From Tanytarsus gracilentus (lineage: Eukaryota > Arthropoda > Insecta > Diptera > Chironomidae), in NCBI GenBank assembly GCA_038502055.1, contig JAXRKN010000037.1, forward strand, positions 744,001-808,000: a stretch of 64,000 bases of DNA, read 5' to 3'. Within the stretch, counting starts at the first letter, position 1. Each line of letters begins with the position of its first letter. The position numbers and the translations under genes were made by a program. Below, piece by piece: positions 1 to 12,100 of the stretch. Below the pieces are notes generated by a model, which was not told the origin of the DNA, made no database searches, and worked only from the letters and a program-made list of their open reading frames with translations.

Positions 1-741
1 AGGCAAGGAAATGCCATCGGAAACTGATCAACTTGTGATTTCACGTGACACTGGCTTCTGGCGTGATTTCGGATATGGCATGACATGTCAGTATCGATCG
101 GACTTTCTTAAGGTTCGAGGCTTTGACGAGGAGAGTGTCGGGTAATATTTCAGAAAATTTAATTTTGCGTTGTAAAAGTTTATTTGAGCGAAGATTTCTT
201 CTTTTTTCTTCCTTTAGTTGGGGTTATGAGGACGTGATGTTATATCGTAAATACGTTAGGTCCAATGTAAAAGTTATCCGAGCAACTGATCCCGGAATAT
301 TTCATATTTGGCATCCAAAGGTAAATTTCATTGGACTTCCATTCGATTGCTCTCGAATTTCATTTCCCTTTTTCGATTTTTACACAAAAGGTTTGTTCCG
401 GTTCACAAAACGGTCAGAAGTTATCGGCCGATCAATATCGTGCATGTATACGCTCAAGAGCTTTAAATGAAGCTTCACATCCGCAACTCGGATTCCTCGC
501 ATTCCACGACGAGCTTTTGCTCACAAATCAGACTGATTTAAATCAAAATTTAAATTCAAGCTCTACGAGTAATAGCAGCAGCGGAAATGGCAACATTTTA
601 TCCCATTATGAGCTACGAAGTACGAAGCGCCATAATTCTATCCCTCCAGTTGCAGGAAATAATAAGCATGCGACGACAACGAAAAATGTGATTCGTGCCA
701 AAAATCTTCCATCGCAAGCGACCACGAAAAAAGCCACATGA
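1..741 (+). CDS. Chsy: Chondroitin sulfate synthase, C-terminal part (5' partial, three exons)
   Basis: Exons 1-141, 218-320 and 391-741 join in phase across introns of 76 and 70 nt (gt...ag), giving 197 residues. The product ends the C-terminal GalNAc-transferase half of a Golgi type II glycosyltransferase that extends the GlcA-GalNAc chain of chondroitin. Recognition comes from VISRDTGFWRDFGYGMTCQY, GWGYEDVMLYRKY, the F-H-I-W-H motif, and a segment like LSADQYRACIRSRALNEASH, which match the family order closely. The E-D-V within the W-G-x-E-D motif is the usual acceptor and catalytic region. After the conserved end the protein has a Ser/Asn-rich and then basic tail of about 70 residues that I do not recognise from the family. 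The N-terminal domain lies upstream of the window. The stop is TGA at 739-741. The identity is secure; the exact paralogue (synthase rather than polymerizing factor) is less so. Confidence 0.93.
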
Positions 742-1036
742 TCTTTTGTAATACATCAAGAAAGCTTTTGGAAAATTGAATTTTAAAAATGAATGAATCG
801 TGGTTGTAAATGATGTCGTCGTCGTTGAGAATGTCTACAGTGCTGTTAAATTCATTCATGTGAAATTCATTTACGAAGTGAGTTTATCGTTTTTCAATAA
901 GAATTTCATCGATATATAAAATATTCTCCGAGGGGATGAGAATATACGTAAATATTTTAGAATGTTTTTCGAGTAAAGAAGGCACGATGTATGATGGCAC
1001 GTCCTAACGATGACAAGTGGAAGGAGAAAGAAAAAT

Positions 1037-1042
1037 AATAAA
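1037..1042 (+). terminator. Candidate polyadenylation signal AATAAA of the chondroitin synthase gene
   Basis: An AATAAA lies about 300 nt after the stop at 741 and is the first canonical one downstream on this strand. Stretch 742-1036 has no other coding signal and would be the 3' UTR. Confidence 0.5.
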
Positions 1043-2192
1043 TCAAACTTTGTCAATATTAAAAACTTTCTCAATAATGTCACATTGAATTTAGGATATG
1101 AGCGCATGATGAAAAAAAATTGACATAATATTTCATCAAAACTTTATTTATTGTAAATATAAGAAAGAATTTTTTTCTGTGACAACAGCTAGGCATCAAC
1201 CAAAGATATGAAAATAATAAAAAAAAATTATGAATAAGAAGCGCGTGCTTGAAGTGTCAAGGGATGATGAACTTTTTTTGTACAAAATTGAATTTTTAAA
1301 ACATTTCTTAATTATTGAAATTTTAAACTTAACATTTTTGGAATTTAAAACTCTTTGAAATAATTTTAAAAATTTAATAAAATTTCCATCCCTTGGCAAT
1401 TTAAAAATTATGTCAAACAATGTGATCTATTAAAAAATATTTCATAAATGGCGAGATGAAATTCTTAAATTTTTCCGATAGTCAAGTCGTTATGCAAGTA
1501 ATTATACATCATAAATCAAATTTTTTTTTGTAGACTGGCTATGAATAAACAATTATTATGATACCAAAAAAATTAATGATTAAGAAATAAATTAGTAGAT
1601 GCCCATATTAAATTAATATGAAATGTTAAAGTAAACTGTAAATAAAATCATCGATTTCCAAGAAAAATAAGTCAAACACTTTTTATTAAAATTCCTTCAA
1701 GCACGGACCAACGACCTAACTATATTTTTCGTATCAAATTTTCTGCGTGTGCAAATTCCGGAAAATTAGTGTGGCGTTCGTCCAGGCATGTAAGAATGAC
1801 AAAGAGCGAGATTCAAGAACGATAGAAAAGGCGATGGCAGAACAATAGCAAGAACCGAGCGTCAATTACTCTTTTTGCATCGCAATGTTGAGCCCATTAA
1901 TAGTGAGTATTCATCTCATAATTGCATGAACTTTACTTGTGATCTCTAGGCAGGAAAAGGGAGAACATTGACTCTTCCCGACCGCCACATATTATGCCAT
2001 TATTTAAAACATGCGAAAGAGATTAAGATTAGAGCCGTCACGAGCCGCACGGTGTCATGGCAGGTAATTTAACTTTTTTTAAAATGAATATTAAATTAGA
2101 CAAAGGAAGTAAGAAAAGTGGAAAATCATGTTGAATAATTTTTTTAAATGTTCTTTAGCTTTTTAAAGAGCTTTTTTGGGTTTTAGTCCTTT
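1043..2192. other. Non-coding stretch with a GC-richer island at 1690-2063
   Basis: Mostly A/T-rich sequence with no convincing gene. Between about 1690 and 2063 the base composition rises. There is a strong donor-like site (A|GTGAGT near 1902), an acceptor-like site at 1948-1949, and a donor-like CAG|GTAATT at 2063/2064. The segment 1950-2063 is open in frame for 38 codons. I could not attach it to any gene. Confidence 0.4.
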
Positions 2193-2273
2193 CAGTGTCC
2201 TGCATGTCCTCAGTGCCCTACAGTGCCCTTCAATGTCCTCCAGTGCCCTACAGTGCCCCTCAAAGTCCTACCG
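2193..2273. repeat. Decamer minisatellite, array 1 (about 8 units)
   Basis: Tandem 10-bp units of consensus ARTGYCCTAC (for example agtgccctac, aatgtcctcc, agtgccctac) run from about 2193 to 2273 and decay at the 3' edge into a long pyrimidine tract. The apparent open frames over it only reflect that a 10-nt period gives a 10-residue peptide period in all frames; it is not coding. Confidence 0.9.
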
Positions 2274-2490
2274 CGCTTCTTTTTTTTTCTCTTTTTTCCT
2301 TCTTTTTTTTTTTTTTTATTTTTTTTTTTTCTATCCTTCGCATATTCCTTTCTTTATATGTTTTATTCTTCTCTATGGATTTCATTTTTTTGTCCTCTTC
2401 GCGTTCTATTTCTTTTCGTTGCTTCTGGTCTTTTTTTTGTTGTTGTACCCCTTTTATTTTTTTTTTTTTCTTTTTCATTCAAGTCAAATT
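2274..2490. repeat. Poly-pyrimidine, mostly T tract
   Basis: Almost pure T/C sequence with runs of up to about 15 T directly follows minisatellite array 1. Translations in all forward frames are Phe/Ser/Leu-only and are not genes. Confidence 0.8.
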
Positions 2491-2541
2491 TTCTAAATTC
2501 TTCTTAACTTTTTCACTCTTATTAAAATTAAAATAAAATTA

Positions 2542-2848
2542 TTTAAATTTTTATCTACATTAAACAAATTTCCAAAATTCGATATTGTTTTTTTTCCTTT
2601 AAGTATTTTTAATCATAAAATAAGAAAAAATTTATCTTTCCTTTATAATTACCTAATTGTTATAAAATGAAGTTTTTAAATTTTTTCGTAATTTTTCTCT
2701 GAAAATTTGTGTTTTTAATAATTGTGAATTTATGGTGTCCAGTGTTATCTTTTATCGTTTTTGTTTTTTTTTTCTGCTTCACCCTAATTAACCAAAATTT
2801 AAAATCTATTCTCTTTTTTGACTTTTTTAATGTAGATAAAAATTTAAA
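2542..2848. repeat. Perfect 23-bp inverted repeat with 261-nt spacer
   Basis: Positions 2542-2564 and 2826-2848 are perfect reverse complements. The core includes ATCTAC on the left and GTAGAT on the right, so it is not just poly-A/T. Extension inward breaks at the next base. The repeat sits between the two decamer arrays. It could be a hairpin or the subterminal repeat of a small non-autonomous transposable element. No target-site duplication was recognised. Confidence 0.7.
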
Positions 2849-3237
2849 CTTTAAATTTCTCGTAAAATATTGAATTTTAGATCAATTACCGTGATTATCA
2901 AATTTAAATAAGAATTTATAATCTCTTTACTTTTAATTTAAATTCACTCGAAAAAAAAAATATTAAAAAAGTTCTTTTTTTTCCTTCCCAATCAAAACCG
3001 GAAAATATTTCTGTTTTCCATGGGGAATTTTTTTTTAAAATATATCGATAAAATATAACCAAGTTATTTCTTATTAAAAGGATTTTTAACTTAATTTTCA
3101 ATTTTATATTAAAAATTATGTTTTTTTTTCTCAAAAGTATGTTTTTGGTGATTTCACAATATGAAAAATTATTTTTGTTGGTACTTTTGGATAATTTTTC
3201 CCTTTTCGTAAACAAACTTTCGATTGAATTAAGGCCC

Positions 3238-3441
3238 CATAATGTCCTACAGTGCTCTTTAATGTCCTACAGTGCCCTTCAGTGTCCTACAGTGTCCTAC
3301 AGTGTCCTACAGTGCCCCCCAATGTCCTACAGTGTCCTGCAGTATCCTACAATGTCCTACAGTGCCCCACAATGTCCTACAGTGCTCTTCAATGTCCTAC
3401 AGTGCCCTTCAATGTCCGTCAGTGTCCCCCAGTGCCCGCCA
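3238..3441. repeat. Decamer minisatellite, array 2 (about 20 units)
   Basis: Twenty or so tandem decamers of the same ARTGYCCTAC consensus and orientation as array 1, about 965 bp further on. Units alternate partly as a 20-mer (aatgtcctac then agtgcccttc), suggesting a higher-order repeat. Three overlapping forward frames stay open through it, all with VLQCP/SYS-type periodic peptides. These are frame-independent repeat artefacts. Confidence 0.95.
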
Positions 3442-3445
3442 ACAA

Positions 3446-5900
3446 CACATTTATTTTCATGTTCTCAGCCCTGGCTTTTTTGTGAATTGACTAAGAGCAA
3501 ATTTAGATTTTTTAGCTGAGAAAATATTTGTCTTTATGGAAAATAACCTCAAATTTTTTAAGAAACCCTTTTCACTGTCAACCACATCATAAGCTCGTCA
3601 GAATCCTCTAAGCAAAATATTTTACTTTGTTAAAATATTTCTGTTACATCTCGAGAAGAATGTCAAAACCAAAAAAGCGTGTATAATTTTTTGTTAAAAA
3701 AAAATAATTAATGCATTTTAACATTTCGTAAATCATCGCTAAAAATTAATGATTTTTTCCGTCACATGATGCTTCTGAACCGAAAATAATAAAATGAGAA
3801 TTTTCATTTTATATATGTACGACATGAAAAAATAATGATGTCAAGGCCATCAGTGATATTATGCAAAAATGTTGAACACGTTCATTCATTCAGGTCTCGC
3901 TTTTAGCATTCCAATATAGAACAAAAGTAGAAAATATTGTCCAACGGAAAATGAATTTTAAACTGCGTACGTATGGTTTTGTTCTAGATTCTAAAAAATG
4001 GGAAGTGATGAGATTATTAGAGATATAAAAAGTGGATGTTGTGGCTTAAACATTTCCTAGACGGAGGCTAATAAATCAATTTTTAGCATGACACTTCATT
4101 AACTAACAATCTGTCACTAAAAAATCTCCATGAAAATTAAAGTTTTACATTTTCCTCATCAAAAATTTCAATTTCAACAGAAAACACAACTTAATAGTTA
4201 AAACCTCCTGGCAATGAATGAAATCGATGACTTTTAATGAAAAGTTCAACGAGTCATTGCAGATACTGCATTTAAACCTTTTCAATGTTGAGTTTCTTCA
4301 TGCGATTTTATTATGAATGAGTTGAAATTTAATTGAATTCACGAGCATTTTTAAATCTGAAAATGAACTTTTTGCGATTCATCCGCAGGATATTTAAAAG
4401 TGAATAATTACAACTGAGGAATAATAAATTTTAAAGCAAAATTTTATAAAAAGAAAAAATTTATAAATTGTTTTATTTGTAAATCTTTTCAATGCAATGA
4501 AGCTTTCATAATTTTATCTCAATGAATTTTCACTCATAGCTAAATAAATTTTTTGCATGACCAGACATTTGCTAAAATAGTTAAGAGATTTTCAACATAA
4601 TTCTCATATTTTTGCATCCCCATTGAAGAATTTTTCTTCCGAGTAAAAAGTTACAAAATAAACAGCGAGTGTTTTTATTTGCTGAAGCGATGTTATTTAT
4701 TTAGAAATTAATTTCCGAATACAAAATAAAATTGAGAATTTTCCATCGATATAAAAAAATACAATCTTGACAGAAAATACTGAAACAACAACGGAAATTG
4801 TTTGTTGATTTTTCCATCTCGAGTGCTTACTGGCAGTTTATGTGGGGGTTGCACAGTGGTTGATGAATTAAAATAATTGCTTTGCGGTCAGCGTGCATCT
4901 TGGGATGTGATGTGTTGCTTGAAAATCTGACATGACACATTCCGACCGCAAAACGACGATGAGGAATTTTCATTTTAAGGATTAGTGACATGAACATAAG
5001 CCACATATGCTCAAACATATTTTTTGTCTCGTTGTTTTGTATTTTTGACATAAATTTGCATTTTTTTATGTTGCACGCATGCATACACAGACAAACACAC
5101 GTATGCCACTGAAACGAGCGAGCAACAATAAAACTTCTTTCGCTCTTATGCTGAGAGTAATTAAAAAAGTGCATAAATTAAAGCCGCTACCGCTGGTGTA
5201 GCACTGCACTATGTGAAGAATAAAATTATTATTAAATGAAAAAAAAGTTCTCACATAATCGTAAATTATGTCGAATGAAATTGTGACAATGGCATTTCTG
5301 CAGCATATTTTTTCGTCCCTAATGATGATTATTATGATACATCTCAACGACATTATCGAGTTACTAACTCAACTAATGTCATTTACCTCTCACGTTTTAT
5401 GAACTAACCCGGCTACAGTCGCAACGATTCACAAAATCATCGACGCAAATCAAAGCGACACTATGAGTGATTTTTTATCTGATCATTTTTTTGAATCTGT
5501 GTGTGTGTGGACATGTCAATAGTTCTTGTAGCTATTTATGAAGATGTGAGAGTAAAAATTAAGCTTTATGTTAACTTTATTATTTAAATATTTTCACGTG
5601 AAAAGTAACCATGTGCTTGAGAGTTTAAAGTTTTATGTCTTAAAATTTTTTCAAAATTATTTTTTTAAGTAAAAACTTTAAACATGAACATAGTTTAATA
5701 CTTTTAAAGTAAAGATGAAAATTCACAGAAATTAAATTTTCACTGGCGTGGTAACACAGCAATCACTAGAGCGAGCAAAAAGCTTTACAACAACATCATC
5801 AGAGTGGTAGAGACAAGAGAGACTAAGCACATAGAAGAGAAAAAGAATTAAATAAAATCATGCACCATGTATGATGTTCTGCTCATTCAAATTTCATTTG
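3446..5900. other. Non-coding stretch upstream of the Gly/Tyr-rich gene
   Basis: A/T-rich, no spliceable exon or RNA gene seen. Two overlapping minus-strand frames near 4827-5353 lack codon bias, splice sites or recognisable sequence, and I treat them as chance. The 3' part presumably holds the promoter of the gene starting at 6179; I see no canonical TATA box. Confidence 0.5.
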
Positions 5901-6178
5901 TTGAATAGTTCGGACGTCAATATTTGCTATAGCCTTAGTGTATAGTTGTGACATAGCATTTTAAAAAAGAGAATTGCAGCATGTTAAGCTGATTAAGTGG
6001 TTGAAGCAAAAAAAAGGAGCTTGCAAAGTGAAAAAGACATAAAAGAGAGGAAGAAAGTGCCTGAAAAGAGGATCAGTGAAGAGGCTTAAATTCAATTGTG
6101 AACTATTTGTGTGCTTTCAACCTTCATTCCGTGCAGGAACTTTATGTTGCTAAATCCTTCCAACCTAAAGCAACTACA

Positions 6179-9100
6179 ATGAGGAATTTTTTCATTCAGG
6201 TGAGTCCGAGTCCCTTCATCGTTTCGCATAAAATACGTATTCAATGATGAAATGGGTCACAAGTGTGTGTTTTTAAGCCATAACATCGCACGTATGCTTC
6301 CCTCATCCTTTAACATTACACCATCGTCATCATCGTACGGAAAATTAAACCATAAATTTTTACGTTTGCCGAAAAAGTGGAAGCTGACATTAGCACATGT
6401 GCTGTAGTATGCTTGAATTAAAATTTTATTCGATCCATTTTCAATTAAAAAAATAAGCGTGCACTTCTGTTCTTATGATGCATCATGATTTAGTAATATT
6501 TATTAAAAAATATCTACTGAAATTTAATTCCAAAAAGGATAAATATGTACTTGGTTTTACACCTGGATTAATGTGCACATCATTATGCACAAATGTTCAT
6601 TAGTAAAAAACATGATTTTGGTTTTCCATCAATTTTCACACACAGCCGCATGATGTCAAACATAGAACGAAAAATTCCCACATGATTCTCTCACGTTCAT
6701 TCACACATCGCACCCCAAAATGGAATTAAATTCCACGAACTTGAAAATGCAATAAAAATTTTCACTTTCAATGTGCATGCGAGAGAAAATTTATTCAGAA
6801 AATGCTCATTTTGGATTCATTCGTACTTCACGTTCAATGGCGAGAGATCGAGAGTGGTCAGCCATTATTAAACAAATTTTGTGCCAGATGCAAATCCAAT
6901 GAGGAGCAAATCGTGGGTAACATGAATTGTTATGCAGATAAACATCCCATGTTCACTAAGCGTAATGTGTGGAGGTGTTTTTGACCTTTCAATTTAAAAA
7001 AACCAAACAATTGTTCTGGTTTTAAATGTCCATAGGCACTCAGACTTAACATGCGTCATCATGTTCACATGCATAATTGCGATGATGTAAAAACTCATTT
7101 TTTTGTGAAGCGAGCATTTTTAATAATTAATGTTAATTCACAAGATTTCCCATTCTTTACATTTCTTGCCCACGTTAACTTGAACTCAAATTGTTAATTG
7201 TTTGAGATTGAAAACTCTAATGGCATTTGAGTTTTATTGAATATTCAATTCAAACATTTTTTCACCGTCGTTAACCACTTTAGAGCTGTTGAAATTCAAT
7301 ATATTTATCAAAGACATCATCTCTACAATATCAGATAAAAAACTGACACAAATTAGTCGAAAAAATTATTCTTTTGTCGCTGGAAACTTTTTTAAATCTG
7401 ATTAGTGTCATCGGTGTGTCTTTTCTCAAAATTAACTTGAACGTCCTTAATTAACGACCTTTTCAGATTTCATTTTTCTCTGAGAGTTTTTTTAAATTAA
7501 AAAATAAATTATTTAACTACTTTTTACTCGGTGTGCATGGCAATAAGAGGTGAATTTTTTCATGCTGAAGAATGAGTTTGCAAATTAGTTTTTGTATGAT
7601 AAAGTTTTGAGCAAATTAAATTGTTTATTTTCTCATCAAAAATTTTCCTCGACACTCAAAAAAATAATTTCAAAGTCTTTACAAGTTTTATTGTAAATAT
7701 ATATTTACCTCCTGGATGTTGTTCTTAATTATTGTTGATTTTTGATGAAATTTAAAATTTGTTTGATTGATACAAAAAAATATTTAAAATTTTCCGGCGA
7801 TTTTTTGAGAAAATTATCAACTTTTTGATATTATAAAGTTTTTGGTATCATAGAGAAGAAAAAATTGGAGCGTAAATTTTTTTTATGATATCTAATAACA
7901 GTGATAAAAACCGGAAAGAGATAGAGAGTAAAAAACTATAAAAAAATACCATACGTCAACTTTGTGCAAGCAGCTTCTCATAACTTTTTTTTTATTATAA
8001 CACGCCATGAATATTTTATACATGAAACCGCATACACACTATCACAAAGTTCTTATCAGATGGCAATTAACAGTCCAGCAACCGCAATTTATTTAGAGCG
8101 AACTAGCCGGAAAATTATAATTAAGTTGCCTCATTTTAAATGACACGATTTCCATAGATTTGCAAATCATTCGATGAACTTTTTTTCACTTAGTTTATGA
8201 AGCTCGTTTAAACTTCTCATTTGTAAATATTTAATTAGTCACCTTTCGCTAAATAAACGGAAATCTAGTTAGAAAGGCGATGGAGGTGACAAATGGAAAA
8301 GTGTTACATAAATTTTCGACCCTTTTTCCTTTTCCTCACTCTCGCGTTCTTTTGTGTAAAAGTCAAACAAAAACTTTCACTCGAACACTTAATGTTCAAC
8401 TAAATTTGAGACCTTTTTCATGTTTTTCAAGCAAGTCTTAAAGTCGAGTCACACGCGAGGGTTAAATTATAGGATATTAGGAGCGACTAATTCTATTTTC
8501 ATTAACGAGGTTGCGTATTAAGTTAAACAATAATGATTTGCTATCAGTGATAGTTTTGCATGCTCGATAATTTTCACCATCGTAACCGAGGGTTATGGGT
8601 TTGGTGGTGAGCAAAGGATTTGCTTTAGTTTTAATTTCGAGCAAGATTTTTTATATAAAGCCCAATTAATTTTCTTAATAAAGTTAAAGAGTAAATTTTC
8701 TGAACAAATTTCTCCTCAAGTCAAGGTATACCTTTAAGAAATTTATAGACTTTCTAACTAGGCATGAAAGAACCTTTTTACCAAAGCTTTCGCATCCATC
8801 CATGAGGACATTAAACGAGAAAAAAATTAATTAAATTTTATTAAGAAGAATAAACATGAAAGCAAACATTGCGAGGTGTAGAAGAACCTTCAAAGTGAAT
8901 GAAAACTTTCTTCATGCGACATTATGAAACAATAACTTTCTCCTTATAAAAGGGCTTGTTCAAAAAGTTTTCTTCTTTGTCGAGCAAATAAATTCCTCAT
9001 TAATTTCGTTAGCGCCATTAATTTTGCACATAATTTTGAGAAGAAAAACAAATTCTTTGTGATGGAAATTTTCCATCCTCATTACTCATGCAGAGGGAAG

Positions 9101-12100
9101 ATGATTTTGAGCATGCATATAGTGACTTTTAAAAAAGAATTCTTAATGATAAGGTTTTTTAAAGAGGGTTAAAGACGTTCGGAGTTTTTTAGTAAATGAG
9201 TTCTTAAATTACTTTTGACGTTGCAAAAAGTTTTATTTAAGAAGAAGAAAAACAGAAATTAAAGAGAATTTTTTAATGAATCATTTTTGAGGTTTTTATA
9301 ATATTTTAAATATTTTAAGTCACTAAAGCTACGAAATAAAATGACTTTTTCAATCGCACGCACCGGTAACATTTCCATGTTGAACTTCAAACCATTGAGC
9401 AACCGCAGGCGACTAACCATGAGACTGTCGCACTGACATGGCATGAGATTAAAAAAAACTAAATTAAATGAAATTGTTCACACATTCCATCATCAACGGA
9501 GGGCACCGTCGTCAACGTGCGATACGCACCACTAGTCAACTAGAAATCCCATTTTTCATGATTATTCTATGTTGAGTGAGTGAGCAAAAGTTTTTCGGTC
9601 GGATCATGAATGCATGCTATAATGCTAATTTGTCATTTTGACGCGAGAAAATTCTGCAATCGTTTAAAATTCAATTAAAGAGAAATTTTTCTGTTTGTTG
9701 ATGTTATTTGAAAGCAAAATTGTAGAGAATTTGAAAATTGATTTTTTTTATTGCACAATGTAATTTAAATTTGGGTCATGAATTGATGTGTTGAACAGTT
9801 TGTATTGCCAATTTTTTGCTCTTCCGTTTGTTCGTGGGAAATTTAAATGTAATTGATTTCCGAATTTTGTGCGACAAAAATTTTAATGACGGTGACCTAA
9901 AATGTTTTTAACATTTTTTATTCTTATTATTTTTTAAGGGAATGTTCGTGTCAGTCCTTGCAACACATTTCATAGCCGTTTTGAGTATGGTCGTTGCGGA
10001 TAGAGAATCACCTGCAGCAGTTGTATCAAACTCAAATATGCTCCGTTCACTTTATCCACGATCGGCAGAGCTGAATCAAGCGCCGCTTCCCGAGAAGGAA
10101 GGTGCAGTTGAAGCTGCCGGGGGTTCACCGAGAGGTCAACGATGTATAAAGTGCGGTGGAGGATATATGCAAGGAGGCTACAGTCAAGGAGGGTATGCGC
10201 AACCAGGCTATGGGCAAGGAGGAGCAGTTTATGGACAGGGCGGCTATGGACAGAGTTATGGTCAAAATTACGGTTCAGGATATGGCAGTAATTATGGAAA
10301 CTATGCAGATAGGTAAAAAGCGTTGTAAAATTTTTTCAGCTTTGTTCTACTCACTTAATCCATCCGCATACCATGAAAATGTTGGAATCACTTCCATATA
10401 CATTTTTTGCTCCCTTCATACCTCTATTTTTTCGGCAGCGCAAAAAAAATATCAAAAAGAATTTTTTATTAATATGCAAAGTTTGCTGATTTTTTGCTTT
10501 GTTCTCTCTTTTGGCTTCCGGATGATATTATTTGTGTCCTACGGTTGAAAAATTGCTTGTTGTTGGTTCTAAAGATACTATGATGATTACTACTATTACA
10601 ATAGAGATAGAGGCGCATATTATGGAAGAGAAGACCCTTATTATTCCAATCGTGATCCATACTATTCTCAAGGTAACAGAAATTGGTACTATCAGCCTGA
10701 TAAATATAATGGCTATGAACGCAGTCCATATGACAGGTGAGTCTAAAATATTTTAAATATTAACGGTTGAAATTTTGGCCGTTGAATTTTTTTTGTCATC
10801 TCACAAAAACATTTGACAGAATTTAAATTATTTATCTGTTGCCTAACCCAGAAACAACTACTATAATAGATATGACGACCGATCGTCTGGTCGTGTCAAC
10901 CCTTACGAAACCGATCCGTCCTATCAGAGCAATAACAACTACAACTCATATCGGGGAAATGGTAATGTATTTAAATTACTTTTTGCTACTCTGCAAATTC
11001 CTCTCAAATTTACATTTTTTTCATTCGCCATGCTTTGTTTAACAATTTAATTTTCGGCTTCAAAATTTGTTCCTATTTTTACTGATTTACCATAATCACA
11101 CACGCAGGCTATGACAATTTAAATCCGCAGTACTATGACGCAATGCGAGAACAGTTCAATCAACGTGGTAATTTTAACAAAACTAAAAAAACTTCACAAA
11201 TAGACTAAAAGCACAAAGTTTGATTTATTCTAAAGCAATTACGAGAGTGAGAGTTTATTGACTCTTAACGTTAGTTGGGGTCAGCGACTCAAGCATTGTA
11301 CTAATCCTCACTCTTCTAATTGTCTACAAGCTTATTCTTCCTATCTGTTGGATGCATCTTCTTTCCTGATATTATTGTTGAGAGAATCTTTTGTGTGTAT
11401 TTTGACACTTTATGAGGGGTTGCTTGTAAATTATTACAGTTTAACCTCGTGTTGTCAAAAATTATTAATTTATTTTTATGTTTATAATTTACAAGCAAAC
11501 CCTATTAAAGTTTTCGTTAAATTGATTAATTATTTAAAAATCTTTCAAATTTATGTCACAAAAAGTGAAATTTTAAGAAGAATTTTCAATGATTTCAAAG
11601 TGCATCAAAATTCTTCTTAAAATTTCAGAATTTTCTAAAAATCACGCATGAATATTTTTCCACTTCGATTAAAATTCAAAATTCTAATAAATTCCGTAAT
11701 AAATATTTTCTAGGACGGACAACCGGCTATGATTATGACAGAAACTATGAGCGCCCAGCGTATCGTGGATATTACGACAATCGCAATTTCCGACCGTATG
11801 ATGAAACCTACAGGTAAATATTGTCTTTCATGCACTCTCATGTTTACTCAATTTTTAATTATTCTCGCTATCATTGCACAGACACAGCTAATTTAAGTTC
11901 ATGTTTGCACACATGAAGTCGCAAAATTAATTTGTTGATTTTTTCCAGTCAACAATTTCATAAGCAGTGAACTTTACATTATTTAAAGACTCGCTGTGAA
12001 CTACATGTGTTATTTACTATTATTTTTCCCGCCGTTGTGGCAAATCCCAGTCATTCATTCCATCATCAATGTTCTGTGCAAAAAAGAGTACCAATTGAAT

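Noticed and set aside
2176..2536. Several overlapping forward ORFs rich in Phe/Ser and Cys-Pro
   Set aside because: They translate the decamer minisatellite and poly-pyrimidine tract; all frames are open because of the repeat, with no splice or start context.
3118..3519. ORFs with VLQCP/SYS-like periodic peptides
   Set aside because: Frame-independent products of the decamer array, not a Cys-repeat protein.
4827..5353. Two minus-strand ORFs of 95-115 residues
   Set aside because: No domain, no splice partners, mutually overlapping frames and non-coding-like composition.
10469..11042. ORFs overlapping exons 3 and 4 of the Gly/Tyr-rich gene
   Set aside because: Shadow frames of the Tyr/Asp/Asn-rich exons; the correct frame is given by the phase-matched splice sites.
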